Assembly: GCA_963762435.1 (NCBI GenBank) | Contig: CAVXLN010000030.1 | Span: forward strand, 124,001-188,000 | Origin: JAXDMU01 sp963762435 | GTDB taxonomy: Bacteria > Pseudomonadota > Alphaproteobacteria > ATCC43930 > CGMCC-115725 | Length of the DNA: 64,000 nt | Direction: 5' to 3' | Shown: positions 53,881 through 62,365 of the stretch, piece by piece | Numbering within the stretch: position 1 is the first letter of the stretch | How the letters are laid out: every line of letters begins with the position of its first letter | Notes under the pieces: model-generated | Databases searched by the model: none | Seen by the model: the letters and a program-made list of their open reading frames with translations, nothing else | What the model was told of the DNA's origin: nothing | Position numbers and translations under genes: made by a program

Positions 53881-55207
53881 ATGACGATCGATTTCACGCT
53901 GACGAGCGCGCAACAGAGGCTGCAGCAGAACGCGCGGGAATTTGCGGTCGAGATCCTCCAGCCGCTGGTCAGAACGGCCGATGAGGAGCCGGACACGCAG
54001 AAGGCGTTCCAGATCCTCAAGGGCGCCTATATCGAATGCCACAAGCTCGGCTTCGCGATGGGGTTCCTGCCGAAGCGCTATGGCGGGGGCGGCATCAGCA
54101 ATGTCGATCTTCAGATCGTGGCCGAGGAGATCACGGCAGTCGATCCGGGCTTCGCCACCGTGCTTCTGGTCAATGGCCTGGCGCTCATGCCGATCGCCTG
54201 GTTCGGCTCGGAAGAGCAGAAGCGGAAATGGCTGGGCGAGGCGACCAGCGATCCGCGCGGCGAGTATATCGCGGGCTGGACCGTGAGCGAGAGCGGCGGG
54301 AACGCCGGGCGGGACCGCCAATTTCGATCACCCGGGTCCCCTTCCGACCGGCATCGGGCTCACAGCCACGCTCGACAAGGGGCGGGGCGAATATGTCCTC
54401 AACGGCGCCAAATACTGGCCGTGCAACGCCGGCGGCTGGGACCTCAACGGGGCCAACGTCAATGTCTGCATCGTGCGGACAGAGCCGGAGCAAGGCGGCA
54501 AGACCGGCCTCAGCGCCATCATCGTCCCGCGCGGCACGCCCGGCGTGAGTTATGGCCAGCCCATTTCCAAGCTCGGCCATCGGCTTTGCCAGAACAACGC
54601 GATCCAGTTCAAGGATTGCCGCGTGCCGGTGGAAAATGCCTTCGCGATCGGCGATGGCGACCTCGTGATCAGCAAGGCGTTCACCTGGTCCGGGCCGGTC
54701 GCCGCGATTGCCGCGGTGGGTGTGGCACGCTCGGCCTATGAATATGTCCTCAAATGGGCGAAGACCTACACGGCCGGCGGCAACCTGCCGATCATCCACC
54801 ACCAGGCGGTCGGCTATCTCTTGGCCGAGGTCGCGATGAAGATCGAAGCATGCCGCGCCTTTTCCTGGAAGGCGGCGCATTACCTCGACCAATATGATTC
54901 CGAAGGCCATGCGGTCGGCGCCATGGCCAAGGTCTTCTGCGGCGAGACGCTGTTCCAGGCCGTGTTCCGCGTGATGCAGGCGATGGGCGTCAACGCGCTC
55001 GACAAGACGCATCCGGTCGAGAAATTCCTGCGGGAAGCGGCTGTCTTTCCGCTCTATGACGCCGGCAATATCGGCATGCAGATGCGCAAGATCTGGGGCG
55101 TCATGCTGGATGACGAGTTCGATCCGAGAGCGATCGCCGATACCAGGCCGATGAAGTTCAAGAAATCGATGGAGGGGGTCGGCACCCTCATCGTGCCCGA
55201 CGCGTAA
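53881..55207 (+). pseudogene. Acyl-CoA dehydrogenase, frameshifted
   Basis: From ATG 53881 the protein shows an acyl-CoA dehydrogenase N-domain (LQIVAEEITAVDPGFATVLL, YIAGWTVSESGGNAG). An extra C near 54310 then shifts the frame; the following frame resumes at GTANFDHPGPLPTG, continues with VLNGAKYWPCNAGGWDLNGA and runs intact to 55207, including the C-terminal helical bundle. Joined, it would be about 442 residues. A flavin dehydrogenase of a CoA thioester is implied, but the protein as written would be broken. The regulator before it carries the same kind of single-base insertion. Confidence 0.85.
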
Positions 55208-55216
55208 GGGAATGCC

Positions 55217-55250
55217 GCTTCACGGCGACCCGGCCGGGTCGCCGTGAAGC
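55217..55250. terminator. Strong bidirectional hairpin terminator
   Basis: A perfect 34-bp palindrome (17-bp arms beginning GCTTCACGGCGACCCGG) lies between the convergent acyl-CoA dehydrogenase and secreted-protein genes, 9 bp from one stop and 14 from the other. It lacks a clear T-run on either side. Confidence 0.75.
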
Positions 55251-55264
55251 AACCAGCAGTTCGA

Positions 55265-55609
55265 TCAGTCGCCACCGTCCGGCGCGTCATAAGTTTGCAG
55301 GATGGCGGGGACCATCATCTGGCCGTTCGGCATGACATGGTCCTTGACCATGTAGGTCGTGTGATTGGCCGTGAACACGATGACGTTGGCGTCGAGCGGC
55401 TTTGATTCGGGATCGTTGAGCAGAGCCTGGGCGGTCTGTTCGTCGATCGGAATCACCGTCGACTTGCCATTCGATTCATGGATGACGATCGACGCCTGGT
55501 CCAGCAAATTGGCTTTCGGCCGACCATTGTCGGCGAAAGCGGATGTCGCGGCGAGGCCCATCAGGGCAGCCAACGTCGCAAAGGCCATTTGGTTACGAAA
55601 TCGTAGCAT
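55265..55609 (-). CDS. Small secreted protein (114 aa)
   Basis: The product has a Sec signal (FRNQMAFATLAALMGLAATS, cleaved after AFA) and a mature part of about 88 residues: SIVIHESNGKSTVIPIDEQT, VIVFTANHTTYMVKDHVMPN and a Met-rich QMMVPAIL segment. No family is recognised. GGAGG lies 5 bases before ATG 55609. A full tandem FixJ-like box lies 131 bp upstream and faces it, so it is probably an induced periplasmic protein. Confidence 0.8.
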   Translation of the reverse strand: MLRFRNQMAFATLAALMGLAATSAFADNGRPKANLLDQASIVIHESNGKSTVIPIDEQTAQALLNDPESKPLDANVIVFTANHTTYMVKDHVMPNGQMMVPAILQTYDAPDGGD

Positions 55610-55740
55610 GACTACCTCCGGTTGATTGTCCAATATTGGGCCTGGCACAGGCCGGGCGGCTCGCACTCGAGTATCGCTCATGTCTGGCTCCTGAGATCGG
55701 CCTGTACTTTGGCAAATGTGCGCATGCGAAAAGCGGGCGT

Positions 55741-55773
55741 ATTGCACCAAGGTGTCGCCGATACTTTAGGGTC
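55741..55773 (-). promoter_or_regulatory. Tandem FixJ-like box before the secreted-protein gene
   Basis: On the minus strand, GACCCTAAAGTATC, then GGC, then GACACCTTGGTGCAAT. The second half fits every fixed position of the shared box, the first half most of them; the two start 17 bp apart. The CAAT end faces the gene start 131 bp away. Confidence 0.7.
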
Positions 55774-55784
55774 GGCGGAATCCT

Positions 55785-56636
55785 TCAGAGGAAACCGCGG
55801 ACGAGGGCGGCGACCTCGCCCGCCGCGGTGTCGAGCGCGAAATGCCCGGCATCCAGCACATGGATCTCGGCCTTGCGGACATCCCGCCGGTAGGCTTCGG
55901 GCTCGGAGATGTCGAACGAGGGGTCGTACTTGCCCCAGAGGACGAGCAGCCTCGGCTGCGTCGTCTGCATCCAGTCCTGCCAAGCCGGATATGAGGCGAC
56001 GTTGTTGCGATAGTCGTAAAACAGCTCGGTCTGGATATCGGCCTGCGAGGGTTGGCAGAGAAAGGCGAACTCGTCCGTCCAGAGATCGGGATCGTACCGC
56101 TCGATATTCGGATCGCTGCCAAGGTGGCGCCTGCGGGTCGCGTCTAGCGACAGGAGGTTCTTGCGCAGTGCCGCCTCATGCGCCGGACGATCGGCCCAGA
56201 AGGCCCGCCGCGGTGCCCACAGATCGCCGAGGCCGGTGTCATGGGCGACGGCATTCTGCACGATGAGCGAGCCCACGCGCTCGGGATGGGCGATCGCCAT
56301 GCGAAATCCCACCGGTCCGCCGTAATCCTGCATGAAGAGGTCGTAGCGCTGGAGGCCCAGCACCTCGGTGAAGCGGTTCATCACCTCGGCCAGATGATCG
56401 AAGGTGTAGGCGAATTCGGTCGGTACCGGCCACGCGCTGTGGCCGAAACCGGGATAGTCGGGTGCGATCAGCCGATAGCGGTCCGAGAGCCTGGTCAGCA
56501 GCGGTTCATACATGCGCGACGACGACGGCAGCCCATGCAGGAGCAGAAGGACGGGCCCGCCGGGGGAGCCCGCCTCTCGATAGAAGATGGGCAGGCCGTC
56601 GACACCGACGGTGCGGTATGTGGCGGGATGTTTCAT
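55785..56636 (-). CDS. Alpha/beta hydrolase (haloalkane dehalogenase/epoxide hydrolase-like)
   Basis: The 283-residue enzyme has LLLLHGLPSSSRMY as oxyanion loop, nucleophile Asp in FMQDYGGPVG, acid Asp in WGKYDPSF and His in DAGHFALD. An Asp nucleophile is the mark of dehalogenases and epoxide hydrolases. It lies 26 bp after the Tat-exported epoxide hydrolase on the same strand, so both probably belong to one operon and work on related substrates. Confidence 0.9.
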   Translation of the reverse strand: MKHPATYRTVGVDGLPIFYREAGSPGGPVLLLLHGLPSSSRMYEPLLTRLSDRYRLIAPDYPGFGHSAWPVPTEFAYTFDHLAEVMNRFTEVLGLQRYDLFMQDYGGPVGFRMAIAHPERVGSLIVQNAVAHDTGLGDLWAPRRAFWADRPAHEAALRKNLLSLDATRRRHLGSDPNIERYDPDLWTDEFAFLCQPSQADIQTELFYDYRNNVASYPAWQDWMQTTQPRLLVLWGKYDPSFDISEPEAYRRDVRKAEIHVLDAGHFALDTAAGEVAALVRGFL

Positions 56637-56662
56637 GGAAGCAATCCCTTTCGAAACTGCGT

Positions 56663-57946
56663 CTAAGCCCGGAGCGACCGGAAAGCCGTGCGCAGCTCGA
56701 TGCTGAAGAGCTCCGGCTGTTCCCAGGCCGCGAAATGCCCGCCGACAGGCAGCTTGTTGTAGTGGATCAGCTTGGGATAGGCGCGCTCCGCCCAGCTCTT
56801 CGGTGCCGCATAGATCTCGTCGGGAAAGACGCTCACGGCCACCGGGATCTGGACATTCTTCACATCAAAGAAGGGCAGCTTGTTCTCCCAATAGAGCCGT
56901 GCCGACGAGACGGCCGTGTTCGTCAGCCAATAGAGCGTGATGTTGTCGAGTATATCGTCGCGCGTGAGGCCGGCGGTCTGCCCGGCGAAGACCCGGGCGA
57001 TCAGCGCCTCGCTGGCGGCATCATGGTCGAGGATCCACCCCGCCAATCCCACGGGAGAATCCGCGATCGCGTAGAGCGTCTGCGGGCGGTTCGACATCTC
57101 GAGCGCGTAGCCCAGCCCGTGCTTGAAGAAGAAATCCAGCTGGTCCCAGGCATGCTGTTCGTCCGGCGAGAGGCCGGCCGGCGCCGGCTCGCCGAGCCGG
57201 AGCGCCTTCGAGACATCCGCTGGAACAGTCGCCGGCATGTTGACATGGATGCCGATCAGCTCGGGGGGTGCCAAGAGCGCCATCTGCTCCGAAACGGCAT
57301 CGCCCCAATCGCCGCCTTGCGCGACGAACCGCGTGTAGTTGAGGCGCTTCATCAGCACGATCCAGGCGCGCGCGATCCGGACGGGATCCCAGCCGATCTC
57401 CGTCGGATGGCCGGAGAAGCCGTAGCCCGGCATCGACGGGATCACGACATCAAACGCGTCCGAGGCAGCCCCGCCATGCGCCGTCGGGTTGGCCAGCCGA
57501 TCGACGATCTTCAGCTGCTCGATGATCGAGCCGGGCCAGCCATGGGTGATGATGATGGGCAGCGCATTCTCATGCTTCGAGCGGACATGGATGAAATGAA
57601 TCTCCACGCCGTCGATCTTGGTCGTGAATTGCGGGAGCGCGTTCAGCTTCGCCTCGCATTTGCGCCAGTCATGCTCGGTCGCCCAGTAGCTCGCGAGCGC
57701 CTTCATGGTCGCCAGCTGCACGCCTTGCGATGCGTCGGCGACAAGCTCTCTTTCAGGCCAGCGGGTTGCCTGGACGCGCCGCTTGAGGTCGGTCAGGGCC
57801 TCGTCGGGGAAGTGGACGTGGAACGGGCGGATATCGGCCTGTGCGGCCGCAGCAACGAGCGTGCCGGGGATCATGGTGGCCGCGCCGAGGACCCCGGCGG
57901 CAACAAGCACGTCGCGCCGCGTGGGGGACGACTGGGATTCCGACAT
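56663..57946 (-). CDS. Exported epoxide hydrolase (EHN domain)
   Basis: The 427-residue protein has a Tat leader (PTRRDVLVAAGVLGAATM) ending near AQA. The epoxide hydrolase N-terminal domain follows (FPDEALTDLKRRVQATRWPE), then the catalytic fold: THGWPGSIIEQL, nucleophile Asp in AQGGDWGDAVS and His in GGHFAAWEQPELF. It hydrolyses epoxides to diols, probably in the periplasm. AAGGAG precedes ATG 57946, so the longer frame to 58087 is not needed. A FixJ-like box ends 79 bp upstream, facing the gene. Confidence 0.93.
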   Translation of the reverse strand: MSESQSSPTRRDVLVAAGVLGAATMIPGTLVAAAAQADIRPFHVHFPDEALTDLKRRVQATRWPERELVADASQGVQLATMKALASYWATEHDWRKCEAKLNALPQFTTKIDGVEIHFIHVRSKHENALPIIITHGWPGSIIEQLKIVDRLANPTAHGGAASDAFDVVIPSMPGYGFSGHPTEIGWDPVRIARAWIVLMKRLNYTRFVAQGGDWGDAVSEQMALLAPPELIGIHVNMPATVPADVSKALRLGEPAPAGLSPDEQHAWDQLDFFFKHGLGYALEMSNRPQTLYAIADSPVGLAGWILDHDAASEALIARVFAGQTAGLTRDDILDNITLYWLTNTAVSSARLYWENKLPFFDVKNVQIPVAVSVFPDEIYAAPKSWAERAYPKLIHYNKLPVGGHFAAWEQPELFSIELRTAFRSLRA

Positions 57947-58025
57947 GAGTTTCTCCTTGGATGCCGCTCTCACGGCTGGGGAAGCGCCTTGCGCTAGCAA
58001 ATCAGTGAGGCCCGGCGATGCGACG

Positions 58026-58041
58026 ATTGGACGATGGTGTC
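58026..58041 (-). promoter_or_regulatory. FixJ-like box for the epoxide hydrolase operon
   Basis: GACACCATCGTCCAAT on the minus strand fits all fixed positions of the downstream half; a weak upstream half (CGCACTCAGGTGCC) has the usual 17-bp offset. It lies 79 bp before the start codon. Confidence 0.65.
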
Positions 58042-58079
58042 GGCGGCACCTGAGTGCGGGGCGCCGGGGCCGCAGCGCG

Positions 58080-58112
58080 GATACCAAGGTATCGGCGATA
58101 CCTTGGTCCGAT
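58080..58112 (+). promoter_or_regulatory. Near-perfect tandem FixJ-like box for the enoyl-CoA hydratase operon
   Basis: GATACCAAGGTATC, then GGC, then GATACCTTGGTCCGAT is the best copy in the window. ACCAAGGTATC and GATACCTTGGT also form a perfect 11-bp inverted repeat around GGC. It lies 74 bp before the gene and is back-to-back with the box at 58026. Confidence 0.78.
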
Positions 58113-58186
58113 GGATAAGTCCCCGATGGATCGACATCTCGGTGGTGCCGGGAAGGGCCGGCTCATTCCGTCATCGGAGGCCTCGC

Positions 58187-59023
58187 ATGCATGACGAACC
58201 CGCCAGCCAGATCCGCCTCGAGCGCCGCTCCGCCGGCTATTGGCGCGTCACCTTCGACATGCCGCCGCTCAACATCTTCGGGCCGGAGCACATGCCCGCC
58301 CTCAATGCAGTGGTGGCCGCCCTTGAATCCGATCGCGAGGTCAGGGTCGTCGTCTTCGACAGCGCCGTCGAAGGCTTCTTCATCACCCACTACAATTTCT
58401 TCGCCAAGCCGGAGGACACGCTCGACCTGCCGCCGGGCCTGACCGGCCTGCAGCAGCTGCCGGACGCGCTCGTCCGCATCAGCCGGGCGCCCGTGGTCTC
58501 GATCGCCAAGATCCGCGGCCGTGCGACCGGTGTCGGCAGCGAGCTGGCGCTGGCCAGCGACATGCGCTTCGCCAGCCGCGAAAAGGCGATCCTGTCGCAA
58601 TGGGAGGTCGGTGCCGGGCTGGTGCCGGGCGGCGGACCGATGGCGCGTCTGCCGCGCCTGATCGGCCGCGGGCGGGCGCTCGAAGTGCTGCTCGGCGCCG
58701 ACGATATAAGCGGCGACATCGCCGAGCTCTACGGCTATGTCAACCGCGCCTTGCCGGATGCCGAGCTCGATGATTTCGTCGATGCGATGGCGCAGCGGGT
58801 CGCCTCATTCGACAAGCATGCGATCGCCGAGACGAAGCGCCTCGCCAACATCGCCAGCCTGCCGCCCGATGCCGAGATCGCACCGGAATGGGATGCGTTC
58901 ATGACGTCGCTGGCCCGCCCCAGCACGCAGGCGCGGATCAAGCAGCTGATGGAGCTGGGATTCCACAAGCCGGGCGATGTCGAGACGCGCTTGGGATACC
59001 ATGTCGGCCGGCTCGGACGCTGA
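58187..59023 (+). CDS. Enoyl-CoA hydratase/isomerase family protein
   Basis: The 278-residue crotonase-fold protein includes FDMPPLNIFGPEHMPALNAV, VVVFDSAVEGFFITH and the oxyanion segment IAKIRGRATGVGSELALASD, followed by ILSQWEVGAGLVPGGG. The usual catalytic Glu pair is not obvious (the second position reads QWEVGAG), so activity may differ from classical hydratase. GGAGG lies before ATG 58187. It overlaps the SdhA-like gene by 23 bp. Confidence 0.9.
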   Translation: MHDEPASQIRLERRSAGYWRVTFDMPPLNIFGPEHMPALNAVVAALESDREVRVVVFDSAVEGFFITHYNFFAKPEDTLDLPPGLTGLQQLPDALVRISRAPVVSIAKIRGRATGVGSELALASDMRFASREKAILSQWEVGAGLVPGGGPMARLPRLIGRGRALEVLLGADDISGDIAELYGYVNRALPDAELDDFVDAMAQRVASFDKHAIAETKRLANIASLPPDAEIAPEWDAFMTSLARPSTQARIKQLMELGFHKPGDVETRLGYHVGRLGR

Positions 59024-60824
59024 GCTCGTGGCTGAGGCCTACCGGCTCCAGGACCATCTCTACGACGTCGTCATCGTCGGGGCCGGCGGCGCCGGGCTGC
59101 GCGCGGCCCTCGGCATGGCGGCGTCGGGCTTGAAGACGGCCTGCGTCACCAAGGTGTTCCCGACCCGCAGCCACACGGTGGCGGCGCAAGGCGGCATGGC
59201 CGCCTCACTCGGCAACATGGGCGACGGCGACAATTGGCGCTACCACATGTACGACACCGTCAAGGGCTCGGACTGGCTCGGCGACCAGGACGCCATCGAA
59301 TATATGTGCCGCGAGGCAGTGCCCGCCGTCCTCGAGCTCGAACATTACGGCGTTCCCTTCTCGCGCACCGAGGACGGGCGGATCTATCAGCGACCGTTCG
59401 GCGGCCAGACCATCGAGTACGGCAAGAAGATGGCGCAGCGCACCTGCGCCGCGGCCGACCGCACCGGCCACGCCATCCTGCACACGCTCTATCAGCAGTG
59501 CCTGAAGCACCGCACCGAGTTCTTCGTCGAATACTTAGCACTCGATCTGCTCTTCGACGGCGAGGGCGCCTGCCGCGGCCTCCTGGCCTGGAATCTCGAG
59601 GACGGCACGCTGCATCGCTTCCGCGCCCATCGCACGGTGCTGGCGACCGGCGGCTATGGCCGCGTCTATTTCTCCTGCACGGCGGCACATACCTGCACCG
59701 GCGACGGCAATGCCATGGTGCTGCGCGCCGGATTGCCGCTCGAGGATATGGAATTCACCCAATTCCATCCGACCGGGATCTACGGCTCCGGCTGCCTCAT
59801 CACCGAAGGCTCGCGGGGCGAGGGCGGCTATCTCACCAATGCCGATGGCGAGCGGTTCATGGAGCGCTACGCACCCAACGCCAAGGATCTCGCCGGCCGC
59901 GACGTGGTCTGCCGCGCCATGACGATCGAGATCAATGAAGGGCGCGGCTGCGGCCCGCAGAAGGACCATATCCATCTGCATCTCGAGCATCTCGATCCGG
60001 CGATGCTGCATGAGCGCCTGCCTGGAATCAGCGAGACGGCCAGGATCTTCGCCGGCGTCGACGTGACCCGCGAGCCCATCCCGGTCCTGCCGACGGTCCA
60101 TTACAACATGGGCGGCGTGCCGACCAATCGCCATTCGGAGGTCGTGACCACCCGCGACGGCGATCCGGAATCGGTCGTGCCCGGCCTCATGGCGATCGGC
60201 GAAGCGGCCTGCGTCTCCGTGCACGGCGCTAACCGGTTGGGGTCCAACTCCTTGCTGGACATCGTCGTGTTCGGCCGTGCTGCCGCCCATCGTGCGGTCG
60301 AGAGCGTTCGGCCCGGCGAGGGCCATCCCTCTCTCCCCAAGGATGCCACCGACCGGGCGCTCGCCCGGTTCGACCGGATCCGCTGGGCGAGCGGCGGCAC
60401 GGGCGCCGGCGCCATCCGATTGGCCATGCAGCAGGTCATGCAGCGCCATTGCGCCGTCTTCCGCGACGGGCCGTTGCTGGCGGAAGGTTCGGCCCGGCTC
60501 GGCGCGGTGGTCGAGGCGTGGCACGCCGATCTCGGCATCACAGATCGCTCGATGATCTTCAACACCGACCTGGCCGAAGCGCTGGAGCTCGACAACATGC
60601 TGGCCCAGGCGGTCGTCAGCCTGAGCTCGGCGATCGCCCGCACTGAAAGCCGGGGCGCCCATGCGCGGGAAGACTTCCCGAAGCGCGATGATCAGAACTG
60701 GCTGAAGCACACCTATTGCTGGCTCGACGATGCCGGCACGGTGCGGCTCGATTATCGCCCCGTCCATCTGCAGCCGCTCTCGAACGAGGTCGCTTCGATC
60801 CCGCCGAAAGAGCGCGTCTACTGA
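59001..60824 (+). CDS. Succinate dehydrogenase/fumarate reductase-type flavoprotein, orphan SdhA
   Basis: The 607-residue flavoprotein carries VVIVGAGGAGLRAALG, the covalent-FAD His58 in FPTRSHTVAAQGG, FHPTGIYGSGCLITEGSRGE, GGCGP-type segments and GANRLGSNSLLD. This is a complete SdhA. Yet no SdhB, SdhC or SdhD gene is nearby, and it is coupled to an enoyl-CoA hydratase-like gene. It may replace SdhA under the stress that drives the upstream box, or form a soluble fumarate/acyl reductase. I chose ATG 59001; ATG 58977 would lengthen the overlap. Confidence 0.92.
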   Translation: MSAGSDAELVAEAYRLQDHLYDVVIVGAGGAGLRAALGMAASGLKTACVTKVFPTRSHTVAAQGGMAASLGNMGDGDNWRYHMYDTVKGSDWLGDQDAIEYMCREAVPAVLELEHYGVPFSRTEDGRIYQRPFGGQTIEYGKKMAQRTCAAADRTGHAILHTLYQQCLKHRTEFFVEYLALDLLFDGEGACRGLLAWNLEDGTLHRFRAHRTVLATGGYGRVYFSCTAAHTCTGDGNAMVLRAGLPLEDMEFTQFHPTGIYGSGCLITEGSRGEGGYLTNADGERFMERYAPNAKDLAGRDVVCRAMTIEINEGRGCGPQKDHIHLHLEHLDPAMLHERLPGISETARIFAGVDVTREPIPVLPTVHYNMGGVPTNRHSEVVTTRDGDPESVVPGLMAIGEAACVSVHGANRLGSNSLLDIVVFGRAAAHRAVESVRPGEGHPSLPKDATDRALARFDRIRWASGGTGAGAIRLAMQQVMQRHCAVFRDGPLLAEGSARLGAVVEAWHADLGITDRSMIFNTDLAEALELDNMLAQAVVSLSSAIARTESRGAHAREDFPKRDDQNWLKHTYCWLDDAGTVRLDYRPVHLQPLSNEVASIPPKERVY

Positions 60825-60867
60825 CGTGCGGCCGATGCAAAGGTCGCGCGTCTACTGACCGAGGGCC

Positions 60868-60900
60868 GATACCTGGGTCTCGCCGATACCATCGTCCAAC
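60868..60900 (+). promoter_or_regulatory. Tandem FixJ-like box before the DJ-1/PfpI gene
   Basis: GATACCTGGGTCTC, then GCC, then GATACCATCGTCCAAC, with the same 17-bp offset as the box at 58080. The last bases face the start codon 69 bp away. Confidence 0.72.
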
Positions 60901-60969
60901 TGTCCGGCGCCCCGCGCGACGCGACACGCCGACCGCCGACCCCATGATCCATCTCAAAGGAGAACGGCG

Positions 60970-61623
60970 ATGAAGATTCTGATGGTGCCAACGTCGCATG
61001 ACACGCTCGGCAATACCGGACGCAAAACCGGCTTCTGGCTCGAAGAGGGGGCCGCACCCTATTATGTGTTCCGCGATGCCGGCGTCACGCTCACGCTCGC
61101 CTCGCCCAAGGGCGGCCAGCCGCCGGTCGATCCCAAGAGCGACTTGCCGGAGAACCAGACGCCGGCCATGACGCGCTTCAAGCAGGATCCGGCGGCACAG
61201 AAAGTATTCGCCAACACCGTGAAGCTGAAGGATGTGCGCTCGGAGGATTTCGACGCGGTCTTCTATCCGGGCGGTCACGGGCCGATGTGGGATCTGGTCG
61301 ACAATCCGGATTCGATCGCGCTGATCGAATCCTTCTACAACGCCGGCAAGCCGGTCGCCGCCGTCTGCCATGCGCCGGCCGTGCTGCATCGCGTTACGTA
61401 CAAGGGGGCGCCGATCGTCAAGGACAAGCGCGTCACCGGCTTCGCCAATAGCGAGGAGGAAGCGGTTCAGCTCACCCATGTCGTGCCCTTCCTGGTCGAG
61501 GACGAGCTGAAGCGGCTGGGCGGCTTCTACGAGAAGGCGCCGGACTGGCAGAGCTTCGCGATCACCGACGGGCGTCTCATCACCGGCCAGAATCCCGCTT
61601 CCTCGACGACCAGCGCCGCTTGA
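60970..61623 (+). CDS. DJ-1/PfpI family protein (Hsp31/glyoxalase III-like)
   Basis: The 217-residue protein has the type 1 glutamine amidotransferase-like fold with nucleophile Cys in AAVCHAPAVL, Glu in GFWLEEGAAPYY and GHGPMWDL. This is the Hsp31-like subgroup that removes methylglyoxal or repairs glycated proteins. AAGGAG precedes the ATG. A tandem regulatory box lies 69 bp upstream. It fits a reactive-aldehyde stress response. Confidence 0.92.
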   Translation: MKILMVPTSHDTLGNTGRKTGFWLEEGAAPYYVFRDAGVTLTLASPKGGQPPVDPKSDLPENQTPAMTRFKQDPAAQKVFANTVKLKDVRSEDFDAVFYPGGHGPMWDLVDNPDSIALIESFYNAGKPVAAVCHAPAVLHRVTYKGAPIVKDKRVTGFANSEEEAVQLTHVVPFLVEDELKRLGGFYEKAPDWQSFAITDGRLITGQNPASSTTSAA

Positions 61624-61756
61624 TTGCCCTGCCCTGCTGTATTGAGCAAGTCTTGGCGCGTCGGTCCTCGGAGGAGAGACCGGCGCGCGGAATCTCGTCG
61701 CGAGCGCGCCGATACAGTTCGCCCATAGCCTCCGAACGCCGTTTCATGCTCACGAC

Positions 61757-62104
61757 CTAATGTTTCGTCGTGAACATGCCGTCCTCATGGTCCCGCAACT
61801 GTCCGCGCAGCATGTATTCCTGGATCGCGGCCTGTATCCACCGGGTCGCGTAAGGAGCGAAGCGCGCGCCGCAATCGGGATCGAAGCGGCAGATTGCGCG
61901 CATCATCCCGACATGACCCTCGGCGATCAGATCTTCCGCGGGGAAGCCGTGGTCGCCATAGGCCTCGGCCAGCTTGACGACAAGATGGCGATGGCTGCTC
62001 GCCAGCTGCCGGGCCATCGAAATGTCGTGACGGTCGCGCCAGCCGCGAAAGAGCGCCTGCTCCGCAGCCGCGGTCTGCGAGGAGAGCTGTCCGCTGGGTC
62101 CCAT
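61757..62104 (-). CDS. Sigma-70 domain 2-only protein (RpoH-like)
   Basis: The 115-residue product matches only sigma region 2 of RpoH: HRHLVVKLAEAYGDHGFPAE, DLIAEGHVGMMRAICRFDPD (core-binding 2.1-2.2), and the -10 recognition part FAPYATRWIQAAIQEYMLRG. It then ends in a short acidic/basic tail. Regions 3 and 4 are absent and do not follow in any frame downstream. I chose ATG 62104; the longer frame to 62179 lacks homology. It could be a regulator that competes for core polymerase, or a remnant. A full tandem box lies 134 bp upstream. Confidence 0.75.
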   Translation of the reverse strand: MGPSGQLSSQTAAAEQALFRGWRDRHDISMARQLASSHRHLVVKLAEAYGDHGFPAEDLIAEGHVGMMRAICRFDPDCGARFAPYATRWIQAAIQEYMLRGQLRDHEDGMFTTKH

Positions 62105-62238
62105 GTCTGAAACTCCTTTGCTATGAGCGGCACGCAGGTTCTGCACCGCCGGCTCCTTGCGGTCAGAGGCGCATGTCAATGGGAAGGTTCAGGTCGATTG
62201 GATAGGACTACAGCTACAATGCGAGGGAGCCGGGATCT

Positions 62239-62271
62239 ATTGCACCTTGGTGTCGCCGATACGTCGGTATC
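62239..62271. promoter_or_regulatory. Tandem FixJ-like box between the mini-sigma and the second FixJ regulator
   Basis: On the minus strand: GATACCGACGTATC, then GGC, then GACACCTTGGTGCAAT, a full copy facing the mini-sigma gene 134 bp away. The outer half, GATACGTCGGTATC on the plus strand, is nearly symmetric and lies 94 bp before the FixJ-type gene, so it may serve both. Confidence 0.75.
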
Positions 62272-62365
62272 AGAGGGTGCGGCGCATACGCTTGCACTGC
62301 GATGCAGCATAAGGCTATACGTCAACCGTGGGACATGGTTAATCACGTCGTAGGGGGCGCTAGCC

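Noticed and set aside
61585..61747. A short minus-strand frame after the mini-sigma gene that might supply the missing sigma regions
   Set aside because: It starts MKRRSEAMGELYRRARDEIP, has no sigma 3 or 4 pattern and overlaps the DJ-1 gene end.
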